Assembly: GCF_018343615.1 (NCBI RefSeq)
Contig: NZ_JAGYPI010000001.1
Span: 620,001 to 684,000, forward strand
From: Bacillus sp. FJAT-49736
Lineage (GTDB): Bacteria > Bacillota > Bacilli > Bacillales > Bacillaceae_C
Reading direction: 5' to 3'
Length of the DNA: 64,000 nt
Shown: in pieces, positions 24,816-34,494 of the stretch
Position numbering within the stretch: the first letter of the stretch is position 1
Layout: every line of letters starts with the position of its first letter
Position numbers and translations under genes: made by a program
Notes under the pieces: generated by a model
Seen by the model: only the letters and a program-made list of their open reading frames with translations
Told to the model about the DNA's origin: nothing
The model's database searches: none

Positions 24816-26570
24816 GTGGAGACATTTAAAAAGCTGAAACAGTTTTATATGCCATATAAGCATTTGTTTATTACGTCCATGGTTTTTTTACTGTTAGTTA
24901 ATGCTATTACAATTGTTTATCCCATTATTCTGCAAATAACTATCGACGAAGGTGTCATGGGAAAAAAATATAACTGGATACCTTATTTGGCTCTTGGATT
25001 TATTGGTATTATGGCCATAAAAGGCGTGGCAACTTTTATCCAGCAATATACAGGTGATATGTTTGGAATTACATCTGTTTACCGCTTACGGAACGAACTG
25101 TATAAAAAGCTGCAGTTTTTGCCGTTTAAGTATTATGACAATGCCAAAACCGGTGACTTAATGTCCAGGCTGACTTCTGATGTAGAAGGATTTCGTTTCT
25201 TTTTATCTTTTGGATTCAGCGAGTTGCTAAGATTTATTTTTACATTAGCTATTTGTTTTGGTGTTATGTTCTATTACTCTGTTTCTTTAACTCTAATGAC
25301 CATGATTACGTTACCGTTTCTAGCCGTATCAGTTTATCGCTTCGATAAGCTAATTCATCCAGCTTTCCGTGGAATCAGAAGATCATTTGGCCGTTTGAAC
25401 ACAAATGTTCAAGAAAATATCAGCGGAATCAATACGGTTAAGTCATTATCTCGCGAAGAGTTCCAAAATTCAAAATTCAATGTTTCAAATGAAGACTTTA
25501 AGGATAGACAAATTCATACTTCCAATGTTTGGGCAAAATTCTTTCCTCTAATGGAGTTAATCGGGAATGCCTGCATCATTATAATCCTTGCATATGGCGG
25601 ATATTTGGTTATCCATGAGGATCTAACTCCAGGTAAGCTCGTTGCCTTTTATAGTCTTGTAGGATTTATTATCGAGCCTATCATCAACCTTGGATTTACC
25701 ATTAATATGTTTTCACAGTCTAAGGCTTCTGGAGAGCGATTATTAGAGATTTTAGAAGCAGACGATGAGATTTTTGATAAGGATAATGCTGTAACAGTGG
25801 ATCGTCTTAATGGTGATGTTGAGTTTCAGCATGTAACACTTAAATATTTTGGTGATGAAAATGCTGCTATTAGAGACGTAAGCTTTAAAGCAGAAAAAGG
25901 AAAAGTTATTGGCCTGATTGGGGCAACAGGTTCAGGAAAGACAAGTATCACACAGCTTATGACACGTTTTTATGAGCCTGTCGAGGGAAAGGTTTTAATA
26001 GATGGCCGACCAGTTTCCGAGTATACATTGCAATCCTTACGAAATAATATCGGTTTTGTACTGCAGGAATCCTTTTTATTTTCATCCACTATTCGAGCTA
26101 ATATTGCTTATGGCCGTCCTGATGCAACAATGGAAGAAATTATTCACGCTGCCAAGCTTGCACAAGCCCATGATTTTATTATGGAATTGCCAGATGGATA
26201 TGATACGATGCTTGGCGAGCGCGGGCTCGGACTTTCCGGTGGTCAAAAGCAAAGAATTGCCATTGCAAGAGCTATTTGTTTGAATCCAAGTATATTAATC
26301 TTGGATGATGCTACCAGTGCGGTGGATATGGATACAGAATTTAAGATTCAAGAGGGTTTTAGGCAGTTAATGAAGGATCGTACTACCTTTATTATTGCCC
26401 ATCGGATTTCCTCTTTGAAGCATGCGGATGAAATTCTCGTATTCGAGGATGGAAAAATTGTCGAAAGAGGTAAGCATGAAGAACTGCTGTCTAATGGTGG
26501 ACCATATGAAAGAATCTATACGATTCAGTACAAGGACCAGCAAGCAATACTTCAAGCACAGACAGGGTGA
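24816..26570 (+). CDS. Heterodimeric ABC exporter, subunit with degenerate catalytic site (YfiB-like)
   Basis: This 584-residue ABC half-transporter has six N-terminal membrane helices (about 1-310) and a nucleotide-binding domain (about 330-575). Walker A is GATGSGKT, the signature LSGGQ is canonical, but Walker B reads ILILDDATSAVD, with Asp where the catalytic Glu should be. This is the noncanonical partner typical of heterodimeric multidrug exporters such as BmrCD or YfiBC. The start is GTG 24816 after AGGGGGG; an out-of-frame ATG lies two bases earlier. The partner follows 10 bases after its stop. The product resembles B. subtilis YfiB; substrate unknown, probably drugs or lipids. Confidence 0.88.
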   Translation: METFKKLKQFYMPYKHLFITSMVFLLLVNAITIVYPIILQITIDEGVMGKKYNWIPYLALGFIGIMAIKGVATFIQQYTGDMFGITSVYRLRNELYKKLQFLPFKYYDNAKTGDLMSRLTSDVEGFRFFLSFGFSELLRFIFTLAICFGVMFYYSVSLTLMTMITLPFLAVSVYRFDKLIHPAFRGIRRSFGRLNTNVQENISGINTVKSLSREEFQNSKFNVSNEDFKDRQIHTSNVWAKFFPLMELIGNACIIIILAYGGYLVIHEDLTPGKLVAFYSLVGFIIEPIINLGFTINMFSQSKASGERLLEILEADDEIFDKDNAVTVDRLNGDVEFQHVTLKYFGDENAAIRDVSFKAEKGKVIGLIGATGSGKTSITQLMTRFYEPVEGKVLIDGRPVSEYTLQSLRNNIGFVLQESFLFSSTIRANIAYGRPDATMEEIIHAAKLAQAHDFIMELPDGYDTMLGERGLGLSGGQKQRIAIARAICLNPSILILDDATSAVDMDTEFKIQEGFRQLMKDRTTFIIAHRISSLKHADEILVFEDGKIVERGKHEELLSNGGPYERIYTIQYKDQQAILQAQTG

Positions 26571-26580
26571 GGTGATATAG

Positions 26581-28404
26581 ATGGAAAATACAAAAAAGCT
26601 TAACCCAAAGGTGATGGAAAGATTTCACTATTCATCTGAACAAGTAATAGATAAACCTTTTAACTGGAAGCAAATGATTCGCCTTTTGGGTTATGTCAAA
26701 CCATATTTAAAAAATTTAGTACTTAAATCGTTTATAACCGTTTTATTAAATACCATAATCCGTCTAATTATTCCTACCTTAATTGGTGTATACGCAATTG
26801 GAAAGGGAATTGAAAAAAAGGATGGGTCATTTTTATTCACAATCATAACCATTATCTCTATCTTATTTATTATGTCCTATATAGCAGGTATATTGCGTAT
26901 TCGCTGGCTAAATAAGCTCGGACAAAATGTTATATTCGATATTCGAAAAGACTTGTTTACTCATGTGCAACGCTTATCCCATAACTTTTTTGATCAGCGC
27001 TCTGCTGGGTCCATCCTTGTTCGAATCATGAATGATACAGGCTCGTTACAGGATTTATTTACAAATGGGGTTATCAATCTTTTAATGGATATGCTGATGC
27101 TGCTAGGGGTAATTGTCATACTATTTACCCTCAGTCCACAAATGACATTAGCCATTATTATCATTTTGCCAATCATGTTCTTGATTTCTACGAAGCTAAG
27201 GAAAAAAATCCGCATGGGCTGGCAATATATGCGCTTAAAGCAATCTAAGCTAAATTCACATTTGAATGAGAGTATTCAAGGGATTCGAGTAACACAAGCA
27301 TTTACGCAAGAACATGAAAACATGGCATTTTTTGATGGGGTAAATTTGGAGAATTATCACGCATGGAAAGATGCGACAAGAAGATCAGCTATGTTCCGCC
27401 CAATGGTAGATTTAACGAATGCAGTAGGATCTGCCATCCTTATTTGGTATGGGGTTCATTTAATTCAAGGTGATCATTTGAAATTGGGAGAATTCGTTTC
27501 TTTTGCTTTTTATTTAGGGATGTTTTGGCAGCCGATTTCAAGGATGGGGATGGTATATAACCAGCTTTTACAAGCGATGGCTTCCTCTGAAAGAATCTTT
27601 GAATACATGGATGAAACTCCTCTTGTCAACGAAAAAGGAAATGCGGCTACTATTTCAGATATAAAGGGACATATCGTATTTGAAAATGTTGAATTTGCAT
27701 ACGATACAAGACGTAAAGCGTTAAATGGTATTAATCTTGAGATGAAGGCAGGTCAAACTATAGCACTTGTAGGGCATACTGGATCAGGTAAAACAACCAT
27801 TGCCAATTTAATCAGTCGTTTCTATGATCCAACTAGCGGTTCCGTAAAAATCGATGGCCATGATTTGCGTGATATCACATTAAGAAGCCTTCGGAATCAG
27901 ATTAGTGTGGTTCTGCAGGATACATTTATCTTTTCAGGTACCATTATGGAAAATATTAAGTTCGGGAGACCGGATGCGACAGACGATGAGGCGATTAGCG
28001 CCGCCAAGGCAATTGGTGCCCATCATTTCATTGAAAGGCTGCCTAGCGGCTATGAGACGCAGGTAGAAGAACGTGGAAATATTCTTTCCGTTGGAGAACG
28101 TCAATTATTATCGTTTGCTCGGGCCTTACTCGCAGACCCTAAGATTATTATTTTGGATGAAGCAACGGCAAGTATTGATACAGAAACAGAAGTTCAAATT
28201 CAAGGAGCGCTTAGGACCTTATTAAAAGGAAGAACATCTGTAATCATCGCTCACCGACTTTCAACGATTCGGGAAGCGGATAAGATCTTTGTACTTGATC
28301 ATGGTAACATTATTGAAGAAGGAAATCATGATGAGTTGATGAAGCATCAAGGAGAGTACTTCCGACTTGTTAAAGCACAATTTAAAGTATTAGAAGAAAA
28401 GTAG
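26581..28404 (+). CDS. Heterodimeric ABC exporter, catalytically competent subunit (YfiC-like)
   Basis: The 607-residue half-transporter opens with a 30-residue cytosolic extension (VMERFHYSSEQVIDKPFNW, recalling YfiC), followed by six membrane helices and an ATPase domain. Walker A is GHTGSGKT and Walker B IIILDEATASID keeps the catalytic Glu. The signature is LSVGER instead of LSGGQ. Combined with the upstream subunit this gives one canonical ATP site (its own Walker motifs with LSGGQ of the partner) and one degenerate site, the known asymmetric design. A terminator follows. Confidence 0.88.
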   Translation: MENTKKLNPKVMERFHYSSEQVIDKPFNWKQMIRLLGYVKPYLKNLVLKSFITVLLNTIIRLIIPTLIGVYAIGKGIEKKDGSFLFTIITIISILFIMSYIAGILRIRWLNKLGQNVIFDIRKDLFTHVQRLSHNFFDQRSAGSILVRIMNDTGSLQDLFTNGVINLLMDMLMLLGVIVILFTLSPQMTLAIIIILPIMFLISTKLRKKIRMGWQYMRLKQSKLNSHLNESIQGIRVTQAFTQEHENMAFFDGVNLENYHAWKDATRRSAMFRPMVDLTNAVGSAILIWYGVHLIQGDHLKLGEFVSFAFYLGMFWQPISRMGMVYNQLLQAMASSERIFEYMDETPLVNEKGNAATISDIKGHIVFENVEFAYDTRRKALNGINLEMKAGQTIALVGHTGSGKTTIANLISRFYDPTSGSVKIDGHDLRDITLRSLRNQISVVLQDTFIFSGTIMENIKFGRPDATDDEAISAAKAIGAHHFIERLPSGYETQVEERGNILSVGERQLLSFARALLADPKIIILDEATASIDTETEVQIQGALRTLLKGRTSVIIAHRLSTIREADKIFVLDHGNIIEEGNHDELMKHQGEYFRLVKAQFKVLEEK

Positions 28405-28410
28405 TATATG

Positions 28411-28443
28411 AAAAGAGAATGACTTCGGTTATTCTCTTTTTTC
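28411..28443 (+). terminator. Intrinsic terminator after ABC exporter genes
   Basis: AAAAGAGAAT (28411-28420) pairs with ATTCTCTTTT (28431-28440), closed by a stable TTCG tetraloop region and followed by T residues. Confidence 0.88.
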
Positions 28444-28555
28444 ATTTTCCTTATTTTTTAGATACGTCTTAAGTCCTATAAAAAAATAAAGCTTGCGATT
28501 GTTATGGATGGAGAGGAATTTTTTTATGATAAGTATATCGAAAGGAGGTAATATC

Positions 28556-28912
28556 ATGAAAAAGGTATTGATATTCGGTTTGGCGGTGATTTTAGCAATA
28601 GTGGCACTAGCAAGCTTAGGGCATATTATTGGACTCGCGATTAGCTTAATTGTCGTGTATTTCTCTTTTAAGCAATTTTTAAAATCCCATTCGTTTTGTG
28701 GGAAATTGCTGTGGGCGCTTGTCGGAATAGCTGGATTAAGTGCTGTAGTAGCCAGCCTACCAGCATTAGCCGGCATAATAGCAATCTATTTGCTCTATGT
28801 TGGTTATAAACATTGGACAGAAGATGAAAAAACAGCTTCAGCTGCAACTAGCAGCAACCCATTTGATAATTTTGATCAACAATGGAATGAAATGAAGAAA
28901 AATTTCCATTAA
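28556..28912 (+). CDS. liaI: LiaI-like membrane protein
   Basis: This 118-residue protein has three to four hydrophobic segments between about residues 3 and 85, then an acidic tail (SNPFDNFDQQWNEMKKNFH) like the C terminus of B. subtilis LiaI. LiaI anchors the PspA-type protein LiaH to the membrane under envelope stress. The frame extends to 28493, but AAAGGAGG ends eight bases before ATG 28556, fixing the start. Primary sequence similarity to LiaI is low, so the name rests on topology, tail and being first in a liaIH-F-S-R order. No convincing LiaR box was found upstream. Confidence 0.72.
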   Translation: MKKVLIFGLAVILAIVALASLGHIIGLAISLIVVYFSFKQFLKSHSFCGKLLWALVGIAGLSAVVASLPALAGIIAIYLLYVGYKHWTEDEKTASAATSSNPFDNFDQQWNEMKKNFH

Positions 28913-28934
28913 TAACGCAGGAGGAGTGAAGAAA

Positions 28935-29579
28935 ATGACTAACTTTTTTGAACGAGTGAAAAATACGGTAATGGCAGATTTGCATGAGGCATTAGATAAG
29001 AAGGAACAAAAAAATCCTATATCTCTTTTAAACCAGTATTTAAGAGAAAGTGAAAATGAAACAAAAAAGGTTGCCGGATTAATTGAACGCCAATATATGT
29101 TGAAGGAAGAATTCCTTCGTGAATGGAAACAAGCACAATATTTAGCGGATAAACGTAAAAAACAAGCAGAGATAGCGAAACTAGCAAATGAAGAAAACTT
29201 GCTTGAGGTTGCTCTAGAAGAGGAAGGACAATACAGAGAACAAGCCAATAATCTTCAGCTGGCATATGAGCAAGCTGTAAAGAACCTGGAAGAATTAGAA
29301 CGTAAGCATCGCGAAATGAAATTAAGATTAAAGGACATGAACATTAAAAGAATGGAGCTTATGGGGCGTGAAAACGTAATGAAGGCGAATCAGAAAATTC
29401 ATCATGTTCTGGATGATTCCATCTTAAACGGTGCTGTAACAAGATTCGAGGATACGGAAAGATATATGGAGCATCTGGAAGCTCAAATGAGTACCGGTTA
29501 TGAGAAAAGCATGTTTGATGCTAAATTAGTCCAATTAGAAAAACAGTTGAAAAACCAAGAAATTGTTGTTAATGAGTAG
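28935..29579 (+). CDS. liaH: PspA/IM30-family protein LiaH
   Basis: The 214-residue protein is almost entirely alpha-helical coiled coil with the PspA/IM30 pattern (N-terminal FFERVKNTVMADLHEALDKK, then LLNQYLRESENETKK). Family members form large oligomeric rings that bind stressed membranes. GGAGGAG (28920-28926) favours ATG 28935 over the in-frame GTG at 28926, which overlaps the ribosome site itself. It follows the LiaI-like gene by 22 bases. A hairpin after the stop probably limits transcription into liaF. Confidence 0.88.
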   Translation: MTNFFERVKNTVMADLHEALDKKEQKNPISLLNQYLRESENETKKVAGLIERQYMLKEEFLREWKQAQYLADKRKKQAEIAKLANEENLLEVALEEEGQYREQANNLQLAYEQAVKNLEELERKHREMKLRLKDMNIKRMELMGRENVMKANQKIHHVLDDSILNGAVTRFEDTERYMEHLEAQMSTGYEKSMFDAKLVQLEKQLKNQEIVVNE

Positions 29580-29622
29580 AACTTACATGGTAAAATAAAA
29601 GGTATACATGCTTTAATCCATT

Positions 29623-29648
29623 ATCTCCCTTTACTTAAAGGGAGATTT
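29623..29648 (+). terminator. Hairpin between liaH and liaF (partial terminator)
   Basis: ATCTCCCTTT (29623-29632) pairs perfectly with AAAGGGAGAT (29637-29646) around a 4-nt loop, but only a short T tract follows. In B. subtilis most stress-induced transcript covers liaIH only. This structure could cause the same drop before liaFSR. Confidence 0.6.
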
Positions 29649-29702
29649 ACGCATATTTTCGATGTACTATTATTTAGCTGTTATAGGCAAAAGGAGGGCA
29701 GC

Positions 29703-30422
29703 ATGAGAAATCTATTTGAGCATACATCCATTTCATGGGTTTTCATTGTTGCTATAATTGGAATATTATTTGAAATTTCATTTAGACCAGAATCGTTATT
29801 TACTCTTGCTTTTGCTGCGATTTTAATCTATTACGGTAGGAAAAAAGGCAGATCAACATCTGCTATGATTTTCCTGATAATCGGTATTTCTATCGCTGCC
29901 ATTATCGTTATCTCAACCTTCTTTTTTAAGTTTATCTTATTGTGCTTGTTCATCTATTATTTGTTTCAATATCGCAAAAAGAAAAAGTCATCTAAAACGA
30001 TTCGCGTTGAGACAGTAGAGCCAGCTTCAGACAAAAAAGCATATAAGAAACAGCCATTCCTCACCAACAAGCTTTTTGGCAATCAGAAATTGATGAATCA
30101 TATATATGAATGGGACGATATCAATATACAAACCGGTATTGGAGACACCATCATTGATTTGAGTATGACGATGCTTCCTCCTGGTGAATCAGTTATTATG
30201 GTACGTGGCCTTGTAGGGAATATACAGCTTCTTGTACCTTATGATATTGGATTTTCCATTAATCATTCATCCCTGTCTGGTTCTCTAATACTTTTTGGCA
30301 ATAAAGAGAAGTTATTGAATCAAAATGTAATTTGCTATTCTGATAATTATCATGAAGCAACGAGAAAAATAAAAATTATCACTTCTATATCACTTGGAAA
30401 TATTGAGGTGAAGTATATATGA
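29703..30422 (+). CDS. liaF: LiaF-like inhibitor of LiaS
   Basis: The 239-residue protein has an N-terminal bundle of about four hydrophobic segments (about 10-90) and a C-terminal beta-rich domain (about 130-239; TGIGDTIIDLSMTMLPPGES, then IMVRGLVGNIQLLVP) typical of LiaF/VraT proteins. In the Lia system it keeps the kinase LiaS inactive without envelope stress. ATG 29703 follows GGAGGG. Its stop overlaps the liaS start (ATGA), giving coupling. B. subtilis liaG, normally between liaH and liaF, is absent. Confidence 0.87.
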   Translation: MRNLFEHTSISWVFIVAIIGILFEISFRPESLFTLAFAAILIYYGRKKGRSTSAMIFLIIGISIAAIIVISTFFFKFILLCLFIYYLFQYRKKKKSSKTIRVETVEPASDKKAYKKQPFLTNKLFGNQKLMNHIYEWDDINIQTGIGDTIIDLSMTMLPPGESVIMVRGLVGNIQLLVPYDIGFSINHSSLSGSLILFGNKEKLLNQNVICYSDNYHEATRKIKIITSISLGNIEVKYI

Positions 30423-31468
30423 GTATACAAAGAACATTTTTATTTTACTTTTGCTTCTGTTCTATTATAATAGCCGCTTTTGTAACAACGGTATATTGTA
30501 TTTCGGTTCAAACGGATTGGTATCATGCCCTTTTTTTTACCCAAATATTCTTAATTCCTGTCGTTGTGTTTATTCTATTAACAAGTTTAATAGTAGGGGG
30601 AATTTTCGGGCTTGTGATTGGATATTTTGTAAAAAAGAAAATGGAGGAAGTAGAGACCCATTTAGTGGAATTGCAAACAGGAGAATTTCAGCTACACAAA
30701 CTTCCAAGAGAGAAAGTAAAGGAAATTTCGGTTTTATACGAACATTTCTCGATTATACAAAACCGGTTTGAAAAACAGGTGAAGGCATCACAAAAATTGG
30801 CGAATGAAAAAGCTGATTGGAGTGAGAAATTAAAGCAGGAGGTGCTCTCGCAAGAAAGAAATCGGCTTGCAAGAGAGCTGCACGATTCTGTCAGTCAGCA
30901 ATTGTTTGCCGCCAATATGCTATTATCTGCCATTAATCAAAATCCTGACCCAGAATCAGCTGTGGCAAGAAAACAATTAAAATTAGTGGAAGAAATTATA
31001 AATGATTCACAGTCGGAAATGAGAGCACTTCTATTGCATTTAAGACCTATTCAACTGGAAGGAAAATCATTAAGAGTTGGAATGGAGGAACTTCTGCACG
31101 AATTGACGGCAAAGCTTCCTATGAAGGTAACCTGGAAAATTGAAGATGTGAAGCTTGATAAAGGTGTAGAGGACCATCTGTTTAGAATCGTTCAAGAATC
31201 CATTTCCAATACGCTTCGTCACGCAAAGGCTAAATTGTTGGAGCTTCATTTGCTTCATCTCGGGCAATTTGTATTGTTAAAAATTATTGATGATGGGATT
31301 GGCTTTGAGTTAGAAAAAGAAAAAGCTGGCTCTTATGGATTGCAAAATATCCGTGAAAGAGCAGCTGAAATTGGTGGAACAGTGAAAATGATTAGCTTCC
31401 CTCAGAAAGGAACAAGTATAGAAGTTAAGGTACCAATTATGAATATAAAGGATGAGACAGATGATTAA
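30419..31468 (+). CDS. liaS: Sensor histidine kinase LiaS
   Basis: The 349-residue NarL-type kinase has two membrane helices (about 7-29 and 41-70) with a very short extracytoplasmic loop. A HAMP-like linker and the HisKA_3 dimerisation helix follow, with phosphoryl-acceptor His155 in RELHDSV, then an HATPase domain ([18 protein letters not shown]). The tiny sensor loop marks it as an intramembrane-sensing kinase, as LiaS is. It overlaps liaF at the start and liaR at the end. Confidence 0.92.
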   Translation: MSIQRTFLFYFCFCSIIIAAFVTTVYCISVQTDWYHALFFTQIFLIPVVVFILLTSLIVGGIFGLVIGYFVKKKMEEVETHLVELQTGEFQLHKLPREKVKEISVLYEHFSIIQNRFEKQVKASQKLANEKADWSEKLKQEVLSQERNRLARELHDSVSQQLFAANMLLSAINQNPDPESAVARKQLKLVEEIINDSQSEMRALLLHLRPIQLEGKSLRVGMEELLHELTAKLPMKVTWKIEDVKLDKGVEDHLFRIVQESISNTLRHAKAKLLELHLLHLGQFVLLKIIDDGIGFELEKEKAGSYGLQNIRERAAEIGGTVKMISFPQKGTSIEVKVPIMNIKDETDD

Positions 31469-32099
31469 AGTTTTATTAGTGGATGACCATGAAATGGTAA
31501 GGATAGGGGTTTCCGCCTTTTTGTCAATTCAGCAGGATATTGAAGTGGTTGGGGAGGCAGAAAGTGGGGAAAAGGGTGTTGAATTAGCATTGTCCTTACG
31601 ACCGGACATTATCTTAATGGACTTAGTTATGAGCGGAATGGATGGAATTGAGGCAACCAAGGAGATCATTAGGGAGTGGCCAGAAGCTAAAATTATTATT
31701 GTTACTAGTTTTCTTGATGATGAAAAAGTATATCCGGCTTTAGAAGCAGGTGCTACGAGTTATATGCTAAAAACCTCTAAAGCAAGCGAAATTGCTGAAG
31801 CGGTGCGCTCTACGTATAAGGGGCAATCAGTATTGGAACCACAGGTTACTGGAAAAATGATGATGCGGATGAAACAAGGGAATAAACGACCGCTTCATGA
31901 GGATTTAACGAATCGTGAGCTTGAAATATTGCTGTTAATGGCTGAAGGAAAATCAAATCAAGAGATTGCAGATGAATTATTTATTGCTTTAAAAACCGTC
32001 AAAACGCATGTTAGTAACATACTAAGTAAGCTGGAAGTTCAGGATAGGACACAAGCTGTTATTTATGCATTTAAACACCAATTAATAAAAGAATCATAA
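31461..32099 (+). CDS. liaR: Response regulator LiaR
   Basis: The 212-residue NarL/LuxR-type regulator has a receiver domain with acidic pocket DD at 8-9 and phosphoryl acceptor Asp54 ([14 protein letters not shown]). The C-terminal LuxR helix-turn-helix includes [20 protein letters not shown]. It starts at ATG 31461 inside the end of liaS; ATG 31452 in frame is an alternative, but GGATGAG lies over it. It activates liaIH in B. subtilis. Its last six bases overlap the convergent XdhC-like gene, and no terminator separates the two. Confidence 0.92.
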   Translation: MIKVLLVDDHEMVRIGVSAFLSIQQDIEVVGEAESGEKGVELALSLRPDIILMDLVMSGMDGIEATKEIIREWPEAKIIIVTSFLDDEKVYPALEAGATSYMLKTSKASEIAEAVRSTYKGQSVLEPQVTGKMMMRMKQGNKRPLHEDLTNRELEILLLMAEGKSNQEIADELFIALKTVKTHVSNILSKLEVQDRTQAVIYAFKHQLIKES

Positions 32100-33134
32100 C
32101 GTACGAGCGGCCATCAACTGGTGCCGAATCTGAATTAGTTCTGCCATTATGCTTACACTTATTTCATCTGGACCTTCTGCCTGAATTTTTAAGCCAATAG
32201 GATAATGTATTTTATTTTTAATAGAATCAGGAATGTTAATAAGTAATTTTTCTGCCCTTGTTTTGGAACTTAAGATACCGATATAAGCTGACTGCTCATA
32301 GAGTAATTTCTCTAGTATTTGTTTATCTCTTTGGAAATGATGATTCATGATGACAATGTAGGCAGAGTTTTTCAACTTATGGTGTTGAAAGAATGCATCT
32401 GGATGCTGGGTAATAAGGATTTCAGCTGTAGGAAAAAAATCTCGATTACAGCGGTTTTCACGAGGATCTACTACAATAACGGAAAAATCCAGACTGGAAG
32501 CTAGCCTAACTAAGCTTTCGGCATCATTCCCGGCTCCAAAAACATATAGATAGCTTTTAGGTTCATATTTTTCAATTACATATTTTTCTCCTTTAATATC
32601 AGCTACTTTTAATTTTTCACAGGTATGAATTAATTCATGGACCTTTTCCTTCACATCAAATGGAAGCTCAGCTTCCGTTTCCCTATCTAAAGGATTCCCG
32701 CTCAAAGTAAAAAGATAATTTTCTGGTAGGTTTCCAGGCTTTATAGGCTTAACCGAGAGTAATGGATTGCCGCTGAATAAATGCTCCTTTAGTTTTAATA
32801 GAGTTGGATTAAAAGTTACAGATTCTATTAATACATCAATGGTACCGTTACAACCAACCCCCCATTCGATATCTTCTTCATCTCGTAAATCATAAGTAAC
32901 AATCTTGCTTATATTATTTTTGATTACATCTATGGAATGAATGAATAAGTCATCCTCTAAACAGCCTGCGCTAATAGTTCCATACCTTTGGCCATTTTCC
33001 CAAAATAGCATTTTTGCTCCGGTCTTTCGATAGGATGAGCCATTTATTCGGATTATAGTTGCAAGGGCCATCCTTTGTTTTCTATCTCTGTTTATTTGTT
33101 CTAATATTCTACAAATATCGTTCAATCCGTTCAC
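32094..33134 (-). CDS. XdhC/CoxI-family protein
   Basis: This 346-residue protein has the XdhC N-terminal domain ([16 protein letters not shown], then [12 protein letters not shown] and [10 protein letters not shown]) and a C-terminal Rossmann-type domain ([23 protein letters not shown]). XdhC proteins insert sulfurated molybdenum cofactor into xanthine dehydrogenase-type enzymes. No molybdenum hydroxylase or cofactor gene is nearby, so its client is elsewhere or its role differs. It is convergent with liaR, overlapping by six bases. Confidence 0.87.
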   Translation of the reverse strand: MNGLNDICRILEQINRDRKQRMALATIIRINGSSYRKTGAKMLFWENGQRYGTISAGCLEDDLFIHSIDVIKNNISKIVTYDLRDEEDIEWGVGCNGTIDVLIESVTFNPTLLKLKEHLFSGNPLLSVKPIKPGNLPENYLFTLSGNPLDRETEAELPFDVKEKVHELIHTCEKLKVADIKGEKYVIEKYEPKSYLYVFGAGNDAESLVRLASSLDFSVIVVDPRENRCNRDFFPTAEILITQHPDAFFQHHKLKNSAYIVIMNHHFQRDKQILEKLLYEQSAYIGILSSKTRAEKLLINIPDSIKNKIHYPIGLKIQAEGPDEISVSIMAELIQIRHQLMAARTL

Positions 33135-33339
33135 CCCTTAATTTGTTCAAACTTTGTCTTTATCCAGGGATAGCAGTCAGTTGCTGATGGAAGAGCAGGA
33201 TGCTTTTGCTTTACTTATTAATTATGAATATGCAAGAATGGAAAAGATTATTTTCTTTGGTAAAATAGATATAAATCAAAAAATTTTTTTAGGTACATAT
33301 ATCGCTTTAAGCAGTTGATTTTGGGAAGAGGTGTAAGGC

Positions 33340-34353
33340 ATGAGTCTGGAAGTGATAGGTATTACCGTTCTTTGGATATTTTTATATGGATATTTGATGG
33401 TCGCCTCCATTGATTTTGGGGCAGGATTTTTTGCTTTTTATGGGAAACTAACGAAAAAGGATCATATTATGAATTATTTAATCCGCAGGTATATTTCTCC
33501 TGTTTGGGAAGTGACAAATGTATTTTTCGTCTTTTTCCTAGTTGGATTAGTTGGCTTTTTTCCGGATACTGCCTATTACTTTGGAACTGCTCTGTTAATT
33601 CCGGGAAGCATGGCATTAATATTAATTGTTATTCGCGGTTCTTTTTATGCTTTTGGAAATTATGGATCCAAAGATAATATCGTTTATTTATTTTTGTATG
33701 GAGCTACAGGATTATTAATTCCAGCATCTTTATCAACAGCATTAACCATTTCAGAGGGGGGATTCCTAGCTCAAAAAGGTGCAAAAGTGGTATTTTTGGC
33801 AGAGAAATTGTTTTGGAGTCCATATTCATGGAGTGTCGTATTGCTAGCAATTGTATCGGTTTTGTTCATTAGCGCTGGTTTTCTTACTTTCTATGCTAAC
33901 AGAGCAAATGATATCCCATCACGGGAAATATTACGGAAGTTTGCTTTGTTTTGGAGTGCTCCCACCATTATAACAAGTTTGCTTGTATTTATTGCTTTAC
34001 GGGGACATAACAGCCTCCATTTCGAGAAAGCAATAAATCTATGGTGGATGTTCGGTCTTTCCCTTGTGTTTTTTCTAATAGCTGTTTTTTTAATTTATAA
34101 AAGGAAGTTTTTTGGAAAGGCTTTTATCATGATAATGCTCCAATTCTTTTTTGCATTCTTTGGATATGGAGCATCCCATATGCCATATATTCTTTATCCA
34201 TACGTAACGATTCACACAAGTGTAACAAATCCTTCGATGGGGACTGCTCTTGTTTTTGCGTTTATTGCCAGTCTATGTTTGCTTATTCCATCATTGTATA
34301 TGTTAATAAAGCTTTTTATTATTGATGCAGATAACACTAAAAGTAAACGGTGA
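33340..34353 (+). CDS. CydB-like quinol oxidase subunit II, without CydA
   Basis: The 337-residue polytopic protein has about eight to nine membrane helices and the CydB N-terminal pattern (LWIFLYGYLMVASIDFGAGF, then SPVWEVTNVFFVFFLVG). In cytochrome bd this subunit supports the haem-bearing subunit CydA. No cydA gene lies next to it; neighbours are an XdhC-like gene and ktrC. GAGGTG lies upstream of ATG 33340. It may work with a distant CydA, or may have a separate role. A terminator follows. Confidence 0.85.
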   Translation: MSLEVIGITVLWIFLYGYLMVASIDFGAGFFAFYGKLTKKDHIMNYLIRRYISPVWEVTNVFFVFFLVGLVGFFPDTAYYFGTALLIPGSMALILIVIRGSFYAFGNYGSKDNIVYLFLYGATGLLIPASLSTALTISEGGFLAQKGAKVVFLAEKLFWSPYSWSVVLLAIVSVLFISAGFLTFYANRANDIPSREILRKFALFWSAPTIITSLLVFIALRGHNSLHFEKAINLWWMFGLSLVFFLIAVFLIYKRKFFGKAFIMIMLQFFFAFFGYGASHMPYILYPYVTIHTSVTNPSMGTALVFAFIASLCLLIPSLYMLIKLFIIDADNTKSKR

Positions 34354-34373
34354 ATACAACCAAAGAATATTAG

Positions 34374-34418
34374 AAGACGGAGTTATAGGATATGTATCCT
34401 GTTCTCCGCTTTTCCTTA
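34374..34418 (+). terminator. Terminator after the CydB-like gene
   Basis: An interrupted stem (CGGAG 34378-34382 with CTCCG 34404-34408; inner AGGAT with ATCCT) is followed by CTTTTCC. It lies 25 bases after the stop. Confidence 0.65.
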
Positions 34419-34494
34419 TTAAGGTATGTTTATTTTTTTCAGAATGCTGCATTATGCTAGAATAATAGAAAGAATCTAGGTTGGGGGAATGGTT

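Noticed and set aside
28456-28475. LiaR box around CTTAAG upstream of liaI
   Set aside because: The dyad is only six bases and does not fit the remembered LiaR motif.
28838-29248. 136-codon minus-strand frame across liaI/liaH
   Set aside because: Ser/Phe-rich translation opposite helical Lys/Glu-rich coding sequence; an antisense artefact.
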